Origin: Ignavibacteria bacterium | GTDB lineage: Bacteria > Bacteroidota > Ignavibacteria > Tepidaquicellales > Tepidaquicellaceae | Length of the DNA stretch: 64,000 nt | Direction: 5' to 3' | Assembly: GCA_016704345.1 (NCBI GenBank) | Contig: JADJAH010000009.1 | Coordinates: forward strand, 186,001-250,000 | Part shown: one piece after another, positions 45,271 to 54,723 of the stretch | How the letters are laid out: every line of letters starts with the position of its first letter | Position numbering within the stretch: position 1 is the first letter of the stretch | Notes under the pieces: model-generated | What the model was told of the DNA's origin: nothing | The model's input: the letters and a program-made list of their open reading frames with translations, nothing else | Database searches by the model: none | Position numbers and translations under genes: made by a program

Positions 45271-46608
45271 ATGGCAAACACAGTTAAATTCAACGAAAGC
45301 TTTCCCGACATTACAATATCGAACGCGATCTTTGAAAGATCAAAAGGTTTGATACCTGCGCACACGCAGACACTTGCAAAGGGTCCGACTCAATGGATCA
45401 AAGGCATTGCACCGAAATATCTTGCAAGAGGAAAAGGTTCTCACGTATGGGATGTAGATGGAAACGAATACATCGATTATAACATGGGCATCGGACCCAT
45501 AGTACTTGGTTATTGCTACGACAGAGTTGATGATGCAATAAGAAAACAACTTTCTGACGGGATAACATTTTCTTTCATGCATCCCTTGGAAGTAGATCTG
45601 TCGGAAAAGATAAGAAGCATTGTGCCGAATGCCGAGTCGGTAAGATTCTCAAAGACCGGTTGCGATGCTACAACCGCCGCAGTCCGCGTTTCCAGAGCTT
45701 TTACAAATAGGGAGAAAGTCTTATGCTGCGGATACCACGGCTGGCATGACTGGTATATTGCCGTTACCGACAGAAATGCAGGCATACCCGAAGCAGTGAA
45801 AGATCTGACCTATACAATAAATTACAATGACACAGATTCGTTGATCCAGTCAATTGACTCCGATACAGCTTGTCTCATAATTGAGCCGTTTGTATTTGAA
45901 CAGGAAAAAGAAGGCTTTCTTCAGGAGATAAAAAACATCTGCGAAAAGAACGGAACGCTTCTCATCTTTGACGAGATGTGGACAGGATTCAGAATAGCTC
46001 CCGGCGGTGCGCAGGAATACTTTGGCGTGAAACCTGATCTTGCCTGTTACTCCAAAGCGATTGCCAACGGGATGCCAATCTCGGCTGTCACAGGAAGAAG
46101 AGATGTGATGGATCTGTTTGACAAGGACGTATTCTTCTTCACAACATTCGGCGGAGAAGCTCTTTCACTTGCTGCTGCCATGGCAACCATTGACGAGATA
46201 GTCGAGAAGAATGTACCCGGATATCTAAATGATAAAGGAGCACTGCTTAAAGATGGATACAATTCAATTGCTCAGAAGCTTGAAATGAATTACACAAAAT
46301 GTTTCGGCTACAACTGCAGAACTATTATGACATTCGATGCTACAGCCGGAAATCCTCTTGAGATGAAATCACTTGTTCAACAGGAAATGATAAAGCGCGG
46401 AATACTTTGGGGCGGGTTTCATAACATGTGCTATTCACATTCGGATGAAGATATTGCTTATACTTTGAAGGCTTATGAAGATGTGATGCCTATTTTGAAG
46501 AAGGCTGTTGATGAAAAGAATGTTGCCGGATATTTGAAAGGAGAGCCTGTAGAGCCGGTGTTCAGGAAGACGAGTAACTTCAATTTTAAACCAAAGGCCG
46601 GAGTTTAA
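45271..46608 (+). CDS. Class III aminotransferase, glutamate-1-semialdehyde-aminomutase-like
   Basis: A 445-residue PLP enzyme. SHVWDVDGNEYIDYNMGIGP, RFSKTGCDATTAAVRVSR, YHGWHDWY, LLIFDEMWTGFRIAPGG, and the Schiff-base lysine in ACYSKAIANGMPISAV match the HemL-like branch of class III. In glycan loci such enzymes act on sugar-derived carbonyls and not in haem synthesis. No other haem gene is nearby, and the split transketolase lies immediately upstream, so an amino-sugar role is inferred. Confidence 0.82.
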   Translation: MANTVKFNESFPDITISNAIFERSKGLIPAHTQTLAKGPTQWIKGIAPKYLARGKGSHVWDVDGNEYIDYNMGIGPIVLGYCYDRVDDAIRKQLSDGITFSFMHPLEVDLSEKIRSIVPNAESVRFSKTGCDATTAAVRVSRAFTNREKVLCCGYHGWHDWYIAVTDRNAGIPEAVKDLTYTINYNDTDSLIQSIDSDTACLIIEPFVFEQEKEGFLQEIKNICEKNGTLLIFDEMWTGFRIAPGGAQEYFGVKPDLACYSKAIANGMPISAVTGRRDVMDLFDKDVFFFTTFGGEALSLAAAMATIDEIVEKNVPGYLNDKGALLKDGYNSIAQKLEMNYTKCFGYNCRTIMTFDATAGNPLEMKSLVQQEMIKRGILWGGFHNMCYSHSDEDIAYTLKAYEDVMPILKKAVDEKNVAGYLKGEPVEPVFRKTSNFNFKPKAGV

Positions 46609-46630
46609 ATCGCTTAAGCGGTTCAAATAG

Positions 46631-46948
46631 TTACACAGAGTTCCACAGAGGTGACACAGAGGACCACTGAGTTTAACGCATAAGGTGAAGCAATGAAGTT
46701 GATTTAGTGACATTGTTTGTTGATTTGCTCCAATTTTGGGTGACGGATATTTTTTAAGTACTCTATAATTTTGTAAATCTAAATGAATCTCTGTGGAACT
46801 GTGTGTAATTGTGAATGGCGCAGAGTTCCGAAGATGAAGTTAATTTTGCAACATTGTTTTGTTGGTTTACTCCAACTTTGGGTGGGGATATCATTTAAGT
46901 ACGCTCTGATTTTGTAAATCTAAATGAATCTCTGTGGAACTCTGTGTC
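46631..46948. repeat. Direct duplication (~141 bp) plus an inverted 18-bp motif in the cassette's long gap
   Basis: Blocks 46695-46808 and 46836-46948 are diverged direct copies (shared tttgtaaatctaaatgaatc and tctctgtggaact). An 18-bp motif ctctgtggaactctgtgt at 46930-46947 has a perfect inverted copy at 46633-46650. This 375-bp gap between the aminotransferase and SDR genes has no coding potential that I can support. Confidence 0.75.
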
Positions 46949-46983
46949 ACCTCAGTGAAACTCTGTGTAATATCTAAAGACAA

Positions 46984-47790
46984 ATGAATCAATTGTTTTC
47001 TCTTAAAGGTAAAGTATCAATAGTAACCGGTGCACTTGGTCTCATTGGCAAGGAACATTGCAAAGCTTTGTCTGAAGCCGGATCAACAGTTGTTGTTGCA
47101 GATTTGGATGGAGACAGTTGTTCCGAGTTTGCGCCTACATTAGGCAATGACTCATTCGGCATATCTTTGGATGTTACTTCAAAGAAATCCATAGCAGATG
47201 GACGTGACGCCATACTTGCAAAGTGTGGGAGAATAGATGTGCTTGTAAATAATGCGGCAATCAACGATATGTTTGAGAATCCGGCTATGGCACTTGAGAT
47301 GTCAATGTTTGAGAACTATCCGCTTGAGATGTGGCAGAAGTCAATGGATGTTAATGTAACTGGTGTATTCTTATGTTCGCAGATATTCGGAAGCACGATG
47401 GCGGAGCGGGGCAGCGGCAGCATAATCAATGTTGCATCAACATACGGAATCACTGCACCTGATCAATCACTCTATATAGACAAAGATGGCAGGCAGAAGT
47501 TCTACAAGTCTGCCGCATATCCCGCGACAAAAGGAGCAGTGATTTCTTTCACAAAATTTCTCGCAGCGTATTGGGGAAACAAGGGAGTACGTGTAAATGC
47601 TCTTTCACCAGGAGGTGTGGAAAATTCGCAAGATGAATTTTTTGTGGAGAATTATTCAAGGAGAACTCCTCTCGGCAGAATGGCTGACAGAACTGATTAC
47701 AAAGGAGCAGTAGTGTTTCTTGCGAGTGATGCGTCATCTTATATGACAGGAGCAAATCTTGTGGTTGATGGAGGATGGACGGCGTGGTGA
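46984..47790 (+). CDS. Short-chain dehydrogenase/reductase
   Basis: A 268-residue classical SDR. The NAD(P) motif is VTGALGLIGKEH (about residues 15-26). DLDG at the end of strand 2 favours NAD(H), and NNAAIND, NVASTYG and the catalytic Tyr-Lys in YPATKGAV (about 178-185) follow. The C-terminal GANLVVDGGWTAW is standard. In the cassette it could oxidise or reduce a keto-sugar intermediate. It is separated from the aminotransferase by the repeat-rich gap, so it may have its own promoter. Confidence 0.88.
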   Translation: MNQLFSLKGKVSIVTGALGLIGKEHCKALSEAGSTVVVADLDGDSCSEFAPTLGNDSFGISLDVTSKKSIADGRDAILAKCGRIDVLVNNAAINDMFENPAMALEMSMFENYPLEMWQKSMDVNVTGVFLCSQIFGSTMAERGSGSIINVASTYGITAPDQSLYIDKDGRQKFYKSAAYPATKGAVISFTKFLAAYWGNKGVRVNALSPGGVENSQDEFFVENYSRRTPLGRMADRTDYKGAVVFLASDASSYMTGANLVVDGGWTAW

Positions 47791-47794
47791 GAGT

Positions 47795-47832
47795 TGAGAA
47801 TTAAGAATTAGGAATTGAGAATTAAGAATTAC
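47795..47832. repeat. Heptanucleotide repeat (aattaag / aattagg / aattgag) after the SDR gene
   Basis: Five 7-bp units follow the SDR stop, with the purine-rich strand on the gene's sense strand, almost identical to the start of the repeat after purK. Confidence 0.75.
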
Positions 47833-47858
47833 ATTGAGTAAATTAATCTGAAAACAAT

Positions 47859-48743
47859 ATGGCAACGGTAAGTATAGGCAAGAGAATGATTGGTGACGGA
47901 GAGCCCGTTTACATAATTGCAGAGATCGGAATTAATCATAACGGTTCTTTGAAGAAAGCAATGAAACTGGTGAAAAGCGCTCGGAACGCGGGTTGTGATT
48001 GTGTGAAGTTTCAGAAGAGAACTCCGGAGCTTTGTGTTCCGAAGGATCAGTGGAATATTGAGAGAGATACTCCCTGGGGAAGAATGTCTTATATTGAGTA
48101 CAGGCACAAAGTTGAGTTGAGCGTATCTGATTATGAACAGATTGATGAATATTGCAGAAAGAAAGGAATTGACTGGACGGCTTCTTGCTGGGACGAAGAA
48201 TCTGTTGATTTCATCAATGCTTTTGATGTTCCATTTTACAAAGCAGCATCAGCTTCATTGACCGACATTCCACTACTAAGGAAGAAGAGATCAACAGGAA
48301 AACCACTTATGATCTCTACCGGAATGTCAACTGAAGAAGAGATTGTCAATGCAGTAGAATTGATCGGGAGAGAAAACCTTATGATTGCCCACTCAACATC
48401 TACATATCCATGCAAGCCTGAAGAGCTTAATCTCAGAATGATAAGTACATTAAAGAAGATGTTTCCTGAAATGCCAATCGGATACTCGGGTCATGAGACC
48501 GGTCTTTCGCCGACACTTGCGGCAGTGGCACTTGGAGCGACATTTGTTGAAAGGCATATTACTTTGGACCGCGCTATGTGGGGAACGGACCAGGCGGCAT
48601 CTGTTGAAGTAAGCGGATTCAGACGACTCGTTGAAAACATCCGCGATGTGGAAGATTCTCTCGGCGATGGTGTTAAGAAAGTCTATGACAGCGAACTTGG
48701 TCCCAGGCAGAAGCTGAGAAGAGTAATTGAAATCGGAAAATGA
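47859..48743 (+). CDS. NeuB-family ulosonic acid synthase lacking the SAF domain
   Basis: A 294-residue TIM-barrel enzyme of the sialic-acid-synthase family, which condenses PEP with an aldose. VYIIAEIGINHNGSLKKAMK, VKFQKRTPELCV, STGMSTEEEI, GYSGHETGLSPTLAAVALGA and ERHITLDRAMWGTDQAA are visible. Typical NeuB has ~345 residues with a C-terminal antifreeze-like (SAF) domain that closes the neighbouring active site. This protein ends where that domain would begin. Together with WGTDQAAS replacing the usual GPDH-type motif, this suggests a substrate other than N-acetylmannosamine. Confidence 0.85.
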   Translation: MATVSIGKRMIGDGEPVYIIAEIGINHNGSLKKAMKLVKSARNAGCDCVKFQKRTPELCVPKDQWNIERDTPWGRMSYIEYRHKVELSVSDYEQIDEYCRKKGIDWTASCWDEESVDFINAFDVPFYKAASASLTDIPLLRKKRSTGKPLMISTGMSTEEEIVNAVELIGRENLMIAHSTSTYPCKPEELNLRMISTLKKMFPEMPIGYSGHETGLSPTLAAVALGATFVERHITLDRAMWGTDQAASVEVSGFRRLVENIRDVEDSLGDGVKKVYDSELGPRQKLRRVIEIGK

Positions 48744-48787
48744 AAATTGGAAGAGTCCCGATGTATTTGACTTCGTCCAGATAATAA

Positions 48788-48819
48788 GATCAGCCCGCTA
48801 TGGTTTCTGCAGGCTGATC
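48788..48819. terminator. Hairpin between convergent genes (weak terminator candidate)
   Basis: Arms gatcagcc / ggctgatc (8 bp) flank a 16-nt loop between the convergent NeuB-like and FG-GAP genes. No T-run follows on either strand, so termination is only suggested. Confidence 0.35.
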
Positions 48820-48837
48820 AAACTGAATCCACACGCT

Positions 48838-48872
48838 ATTTTTAATTTCTAATTTCTAATTTTTAATTTCTC
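48838..48872. repeat. Heptanucleotide repeat (aatttct / aattttt) directly 3' of the FG-GAP gene
   Basis: Five 7-bp units end 1-2 bases before the FG-GAP stop codon. On the gene's sense strand the repeat is purine-rich, as at other gene ends here. Confidence 0.8.
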
Positions 48873-48873
48873 C

Positions 48874-51800
48874 TCACGGCCTTACTACCGACACAAAATT
48901 AGCCGCATTGTTATCGGCAATTGCAAAGTCGGTGCCGTCAACGAAGTCATCTCCCGTCAAGTCTGTCACAACATATCCACCAACAAAATTTGATGCATCG
49001 TTGTCAATTGCGCTTACATCAGTTGCATCAATTGTCCCGTCCTGATTGACATCGCCGGAGTAAAATGCAAAGACATCATAAGGAGAGTTGTCCACCTGAA
49101 TTTCATTATTCCCATAAGCATAAATTGCGTCAACCGAGAAAGCTATGGACGCGTCACTGTTTACGAAAGTAACAGGATTAGCGCTCCACGTTGAAAGTGC
49201 ATTTCTGTGAGTGACTTCAATATAGTAAGGTCTGTCGTTCTGAACATTTCTGAATAAAAAATACTGACCGGTTCCCGGACCGAGAAGAATGTTTTTTGAT
49301 GAATCAACTCTTGCAAAAGGAGATGTTGAATTTCTTAGATAGACTTTGATTGTATCCGGAACTTCCGTATCCAAGACCGGATCATACATTCCCTGTATTG
49401 CACCGAATAGAAAAAGATTTTTGCGGTTGTCGGGGGGAGAAGATAAATATATATATGCCTTACCTTTATTATTCTCAAATCCGTAAGCTCCGACAACCAA
49501 ATCTGAATAGCCGTCACCGTTTACATCTCCGCCGGATGAAACTGAATATCCGAAGAATTCAGAATTATCTTCACCTCTCATTGTCAAGTCGGCAGTATTA
49601 TTCATTTCAATTTCCGAAGAAATATATACCCATGCCCAGTTAAAGAAGGGTAATATGCTCCTATAATCACATCAGCAAAACCATCACCATTTACATCCCC
49701 TGCTTCTGAAACTGAATAGCCAAATTGACTAATTGCAGCTTCGCCTGTCATTGTAACATCTGCGGTGTTATTCATTGTTGCTCCTCCGAAATATATGTAT
49801 GCTTTTCCTGCATAAGAAGAATATCCATAAGCACCAATAACTACATCAGAATATCCATCGCCATTTACATCTCCGGCTGCTGAGACTGAACTTCCAAAAC
49901 TATCATTTACAGTTTCAGCTGTCATTGTTACGTCAGCAATATTATTAATTTCAGTTCCCCCAAAATAACATATGCTCGCCTTTATCATATGGCACCAATA
50001 TCACATCTGAAAAACCATCTCCGTTTACATCCCGCGGAAGAGCAAGATAAACCTAAACCTGCTCCTCCTGTAAAAATCACATCCGCAATATTATTCATAT
50101 TGGCACCTCCCGAAATATATATGTTTTGCCGCTGCTTGAAATAAGAATTCACCAATGATCACATCAGAATATCCGTCACCATTTACATCACCGGTCTGAA
50201 GAGACAGAATCCACCGAAATCTGGATCTGTTGACTCACTTGTCATTATCACATCTGCAACATTATTCATTGATGCCTCCAAAAATATATATGCTTTTAGG
50301 GAAATACCGGATTCACCTACTATCACATCATAATATCCATCCCCATTTACATCTCCGGCCGATGATATTGAAATTCCAAACAAGATGTTAGTATTCCCTG
50401 TAATTATAACATCTGCAATATTATCCATCAATGCTCCATAAAAAAACATATACGCCCTGCTTGTTTAACAGAATAACAAAAACCACCTACAATCAAATCA
50501 GAATAACCGTCCCCGTTTACATCACCAGCATCAGAGACTGAAAGTCCGAAACAATTTATTGTAGTTTCACCCGTCATTGTCAAATCCGGAATATCTTCAC
50601 CTCTCATCGTATTTGTATAAACATAAGCCCTTCCTGTGCTTGAATTGTATCCGTATGCTCCTACTATCATATCCGCAAATCCATCACCGTTTAAATCGCC
50701 TCCCCCTGCGACAGAATATCCGAAATAGTTGAAAGTATCTTCACCTGTCATATAGATATCAACAGCGTTGTTCATATTTGTTCCCCCGTAATACAAATAT
50801 GCTCTTCCTTTAGATGAACTAAATGCCCATGCTCCGACATACACATCTGCAAATCCGTCTCCATTCACATCGCCTGCTTCTGAAACTGAATAGCCAAATG
50901 AACTACTTGCAGCTTCGCCTGTCATTGTTACATCTGCTATACTGTTCATTGAAGCTCCGCCGTAAAAAATATATGCTCTTCCTGTGTTGCTGTTAAATCC
51001 ATTAGCGCCGATGATCACATCAGAATAACCGTCATCGTTTACATCTCCCGCAATTGAAACTGATGCTCCGAAAAAATCAGATAGACCACCGCCTATCATA
51101 GTCACATCAGCTGTATTATCCATTGTCACGCCTCCATAATAGATGTATGTTCTTCCAAAGCCGGAGTTAAATCCATATGCACCTATGATTACATCTTTAT
51201 ACCCGTCTCCGTTCACATCTCCTGCATCCGATACCGAATATCCGAAATTATCATTAGAATTTTCTCCTGTCATAATAACATCAGCAATATTGTTCATTGA
51301 TGTCCCGCCGTTATAGATGTATGCCTTACCTGTGTACCCGTTTACAGCATAAGCGCCGACCAATACATCAGAATATCCGTCTGCGTTCAGATCACCTGCA
51401 CCGGAGACTGAACTTCCGAAATAATGCCCTGTAAATTCACCTGTCATTATGACATCCGCTACATTATTCATTATTGCGCCGCCATAATAAATATAGGCTC
51501 GTCCTGTAAATGAATTGAAGCCGTTAGCGCCGACAATAACATCATCATAGCCGTCACTGTTGACATCGCCTGCTGATGAGACAGAATTTCCGAAATAATT
51601 ATTAACTGTTTCCCCGCCCATAATTACATCAGCCGTAGAATTAATAATTATTCCGCCGAAATAAATGTAAGCTCTTCCTGAATTTGTACCTCCACCATTA
51701 TTACCATTCGGATCACCGATAATAACATCATCAAACCCGTCACCATTAACATCTCCTGCAGAAGAAACGGACTTTGCATAATTAACTCCAATTGCAGGTC

Positions 51801-52080
51801 CGTCGAAAGTATTTTGCTGCAATGCATCCGTTTCAGGTCCTTCTTCCGGAATGATCCTGTTACCTTTCTCATCGGTAAGCGTTTTAAGCCAGTCATGTGT
51901 TACACCGGCCGGAAGTGAATCGGAGTTTGATCCAGCACTTAGATTGTTTGGAGATTGCTGAATCTGTTGAGTGTTAAGATCTGATTCAGACCTTTTCCAA
52001 TTGGCTTGTGATGCTGATGAGATGAAGAGTACGCAAATAATAAGCGTAAGAAAGTAACTTGTGCAGTGAAAAGTTTTCAT
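48874..52080 (-). pseudogene. Secreted FG-GAP repeat protein with dockerin-like tail, disrupted by several frame breaks
   Basis: ATG 52080 starts a signal peptide (MKTFHCTSYFLTLIICVLF). Eight intact FG-GAP repeats follow, each with a Ca loop such as AGDVNGDGFDDV and then a GRAYIYYGG / MNNIADV linker. The frame breaks near 50455 and the protein continues in other frames at 50449-50183, 49988-49602 and 49605-48874. Between 50180 and 49990 the repeats are recognisable only with several small indels. I count fourteen repeats in the reconstructed ~1,068-residue protein. The C-terminal ~150 residues (IQGMYDP...VTHRNALSTWSA, then GDVNQDGTIDATD ... DLTGDDFVDGTD) are the same tail as on the 54.7 kb protein. 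Real decay and assembly error are both possible. Confidence 0.8.
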
Positions 52081-52124
52081 GTTTGATGTTGACTGTTTAG
52101 TTTTTAAAGATCGATTCTTGAGAG

Positions 52125-52159
52125 CAATTAGAAATTGAAAATTAGAAATTAACAATTGC
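52125..52159. repeat. Heptanucleotide repeat upstream of the disrupted FG-GAP gene
   Basis: Five 7-bp units (caattag, aaattga, aaattag, aaattaa, caattgc) lie 45 bp upstream of the start. The gene's sense strand is pyrimidine-rich, as upstream of tmk. Confidence 0.65.
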
Positions 52160-52215
52160 GAGCATGGTTCTGAAATATTAACAAAATCTTACTACGCATT
52201 AGTAAGCTGTTTCAA

Positions 52216-52593
52216 TTACTTGCACTGAAAAATTATTTCTCTAGTACAGATCACTTCAGCCTTGCTTGGATCAGGGTAGATTTCCATAATGCATTTAACC
52301 GAGCTGCCGGATTTTCCATAGCTTGATTTGTAATAGACATTGTATGCTCCCTTTTCCATTTCACCTTCTGCAAGTTGTGTCAGGTCTGGGTCCATGACTT
52401 TGATGTTCACATAGCAATCTTCCACCAAAGTGAATTGCACAAGCTGTATATTTTCACCGCTGACAGTAACTGATTGGAGCTTATAACCCTGATTTGCATT
52501 TCCCAGTGCGGAGGCCTGACAAAGTACTCCGGCATTGACCTGCAATTGAAGCAATATGATTATCAAAACGGCGGCCAACATGATTCTTTTCAT
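52216..52593 (-). CDS. Small secreted protein of unknown function
   Basis: A 125-residue protein with a clear signal peptide (MKRIMLAAVLIIILLQLQVNA). The mature part is mostly beta (YKLQSVTVSGENIQLVQFTL, YVNIKVMDPDLTQLAEGEM, YNVYYKSSYGKSGSSVKCIM) and has four or more cysteines. The 'VNIKVMDPDLTQLAEGEMEKGAYNV' region, read in pieces, resembles the FlgD-Ig/T9SS-tag style beta sandwich, but I do not recognise a family. It is upstream of and co-oriented with the disrupted FG-GAP gene, 136 bp away. Confidence 0.6.
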   Translation of the reverse strand: MKRIMLAAVLIIILLQLQVNAGVLCQASALGNANQGYKLQSVTVSGENIQLVQFTLVEDCYVNIKVMDPDLTQLAEGEMEKGAYNVYYKSSYGKSGSSVKCIMEIYPDPSKAEVICTREIIFQCK

Positions 52594-52934
52594 TTCATTC
52601 TCCTTTATGTTTTTGTTTTGGGGTAGTGAACAAATACTAACCCCGCATACCGGTGATGCGATTAAGTGAAAGTGTTCGCGTACAAATTCACGGGTTAATA
52701 TCTATTCTAAAGAACTGGTACAAAACTAACTCAACTCGTTCACGTGCACAAAGAAACTTTTTTGCGAGTTTCACGGCTACGTTATTACTTTTTTGAATTA
52801 AAAGTCCTATTTTGAGCCGCAATCGAAACATTATTGAAAAGTCTTTCTTAGATGCCTCACTATTTGGGCGTTATTTCAGACCTGTTTTCAATTTACTGAT
52901 ACCCAAGAGCAAGCACCAAAACATGTAATCGAAT
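52594..52934. other. Intergenic region between divergent genes, nothing recognised
   Basis: 341 bp between the starts of the secreted protein (-) and the 496-residue protein (+). It must contain both promoters, but I could not place either with confidence. No repeat or RNA structure stands out. Confidence 0.5.
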
Positions 52935-54425
52935 ATGCTTAAGAGTTCATTACTCGAGATACTCCGCACATTTTCAAAACAGGAATTGATAAAGTTTGAA
53001 GACTTTGTCAGGTCACCGTACTTTAACAAGAAAGAGAATGTTCTGAAGTTATTTCTTGAAATAAGGAAATACACGCCGGAGTTTAGCAGTGAGAATCTGG
53101 AAAAGGAGAAGGTATGGAAAGCATTGTTTCCGGACAAAGAGTATAACTACGGGATTATGAAGAATCTCATTCATGATCTCGGCAAACTCTGCGAATCATT
53201 TCTCTGTGAGGAAGTATATAAAGATAACGAAATGCAGCACAGTCTAGATTTCCTTACATCTGTCTTTTCCAGAAATATAGAAAGCATCTTCATTAACAAA
53301 ATCGAAAGTACTGAGAGGTCCTTCCGGAAAAATTTTGAAACGAACAAATATGTTTATGCACACGAGTTTTACAAACAGTTTGGAAATATCTTAGAATTAA
53401 AAAGTAATTTTTTTCATGTCAATACACCGCAGAATAAAAAGCAGAATGAACTGAAGAATGTTTCCGAATTTCTCATTTATGGTTTCCTGCTGAACTGCTT
53501 CAGAGTCTTTCACAAACTCATGGTTCATAATCTCGACTTAAATCTTTCCCCTGACAGCAACATCATGTTCAGACTTTTAAAAGAAATGGATGATAATTCA
53601 ATATTAAAAGATATAATTGATTATTCTGAAAACAGCTCAACTAAAGATCATAAAATTTTAAAAGCCAATTATTTAATGTACAAAGCGTTAACTGCAAACC
53701 TGAGCGCTGATGCTTACAATGAATTCAAAAACTTTCTTTTCGAAAACAATTCCTGTTTTTCCAAGGATGAGATAAAGGCTTTGCATGTTGGTTTGCTGAC
53801 AAGCCTGACAAATCTTAAAATTACGACCGATAAATTTTACCATGAATATTTCAGCATAATACAAATGGGATTCCAAAGTAAATTCATGCTGAACAAGGAC
53901 GGCTCGATCACTTATCAGAGCTTTTTTTCAATTGTAAATGTATCGCTGGGTGCAGGTGAGATCAAATTTGTGGAGGATTTTATAAACAGCTATAAAAACA
54001 AGCTGCCGCTTAACTTAAGAGAATCAATGTATAATTATTCGATGGCTCAGCTGAATTTTGCCAAAAAGGATTTTGATAAGGCTGTTGAATTCCTTTCATT
54101 AATCAAAGATGAACCCGGATTTCTGAAATTTTCAATAAAGAATATTCAAATGAGCATCTATTACGAACTTGATGACAGAGTCGCCTTTGATTATTCATTA
54201 GACTCTTTCAAACATTTTATAAAAAAGAATAAACTGACGAATGAATCACGAGTTCTGACGCTCACTCAATACTGCAATTATATCAAAACTCTTTTTAAGC
54301 TAAGAGAAAAACCAGATCGCTTTGGATTGACAAATTTAAAAAGGGAAATCACAGTAAAAAAAGTTATAAACAAAAAGTGGATTCTGGAAAAAGTAGAAGA
54401 GCTTGAAAAAGTAACATTAAAATAG
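52935..54425 (+). CDS. Large alpha-helical protein of unknown function
   Basis: A 496-residue cytoplasmic protein with no signal peptide or membrane segment. The N-terminal pattern LEILRTFSKQELIKFEDFVR followed by SPYFNKKENVLKLF is one I associate with a conserved uncharacterised family in Bacteroidota-related genomes. The rest is lysine-rich and helical with TPR-like pairs (for example SMAQLNFAKKDFDKAVEFLS), suggesting a scaffold. No catalytic motif is seen. It is monocistronic, and its AT-rich, lysine-rich codon use differs visibly from the metabolic genes. Confidence 0.6.
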   Translation: MLKSSLLEILRTFSKQELIKFEDFVRSPYFNKKENVLKLFLEIRKYTPEFSSENLEKEKVWKALFPDKEYNYGIMKNLIHDLGKLCESFLCEEVYKDNEMQHSLDFLTSVFSRNIESIFINKIESTERSFRKNFETNKYVYAHEFYKQFGNILELKSNFFHVNTPQNKKQNELKNVSEFLIYGFLLNCFRVFHKLMVHNLDLNLSPDSNIMFRLLKEMDDNSILKDIIDYSENSSTKDHKILKANYLMYKALTANLSADAYNEFKNFLFENNSCFSKDEIKALHVGLLTSLTNLKITTDKFYHEYFSIIQMGFQSKFMLNKDGSITYQSFFSIVNVSLGAGEIKFVEDFINSYKNKLPLNLRESMYNYSMAQLNFAKKDFDKAVEFLSLIKDEPGFLKFSIKNIQMSIYYELDDRVAFDYSLDSFKHFIKKNKLTNESRVLTLTQYCNYIKTLFKLREKPDRFGLTNLKREITVKKVINKKWILEKVEELEKVTLK

Positions 54426-54616
54426 TTCATAGTTGGCAGATATTTGTAATTAAGTTAAGAAGCTCCTCGCCTTCGTCAAAGTATAAAGCGCTATACCAGG
54501 ACTCTGAAACGCTGTACAAAGTCATATATCATGAAAGAGGTTACAATATACCCTTCACCCCAGGCCCACTACCCAAGAGAGGTTGTGTTTCAAAACCAAC
54601 CCATTTTTCTTGTCGT

Positions 54617-54650
54617 CGCAGAGTCACTGGTGATTTTCCAGGACTCTGCG
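54617..54650. other. Strong hairpin between convergent genes
   Basis: Arms cgcagagtc and gactctgcg (perfect 9 bp) extend through a one-base bulge into ctgg / ccag around a 7-nt loop. It lies between the helical protein (+) and the large FG-GAP gene (-). There is no T-run, so it may be a folded 3' end or just a repeat. Confidence 0.4.
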
Positions 54651-54723
54651 AGAAAGAAATTCTCCGCGAAGTGTCGGCTTCTCAGCACTTCACAACTCTC
54701 ACCTCTCACCTCTCAATTGCTCT

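Noticed and set aside
45271..46608. Haem biosynthesis gene hemL
   Set aside because: The enzyme is HemL-like, but it sits between transketolase and SDR genes in a glycan cassette with no other haem genes.
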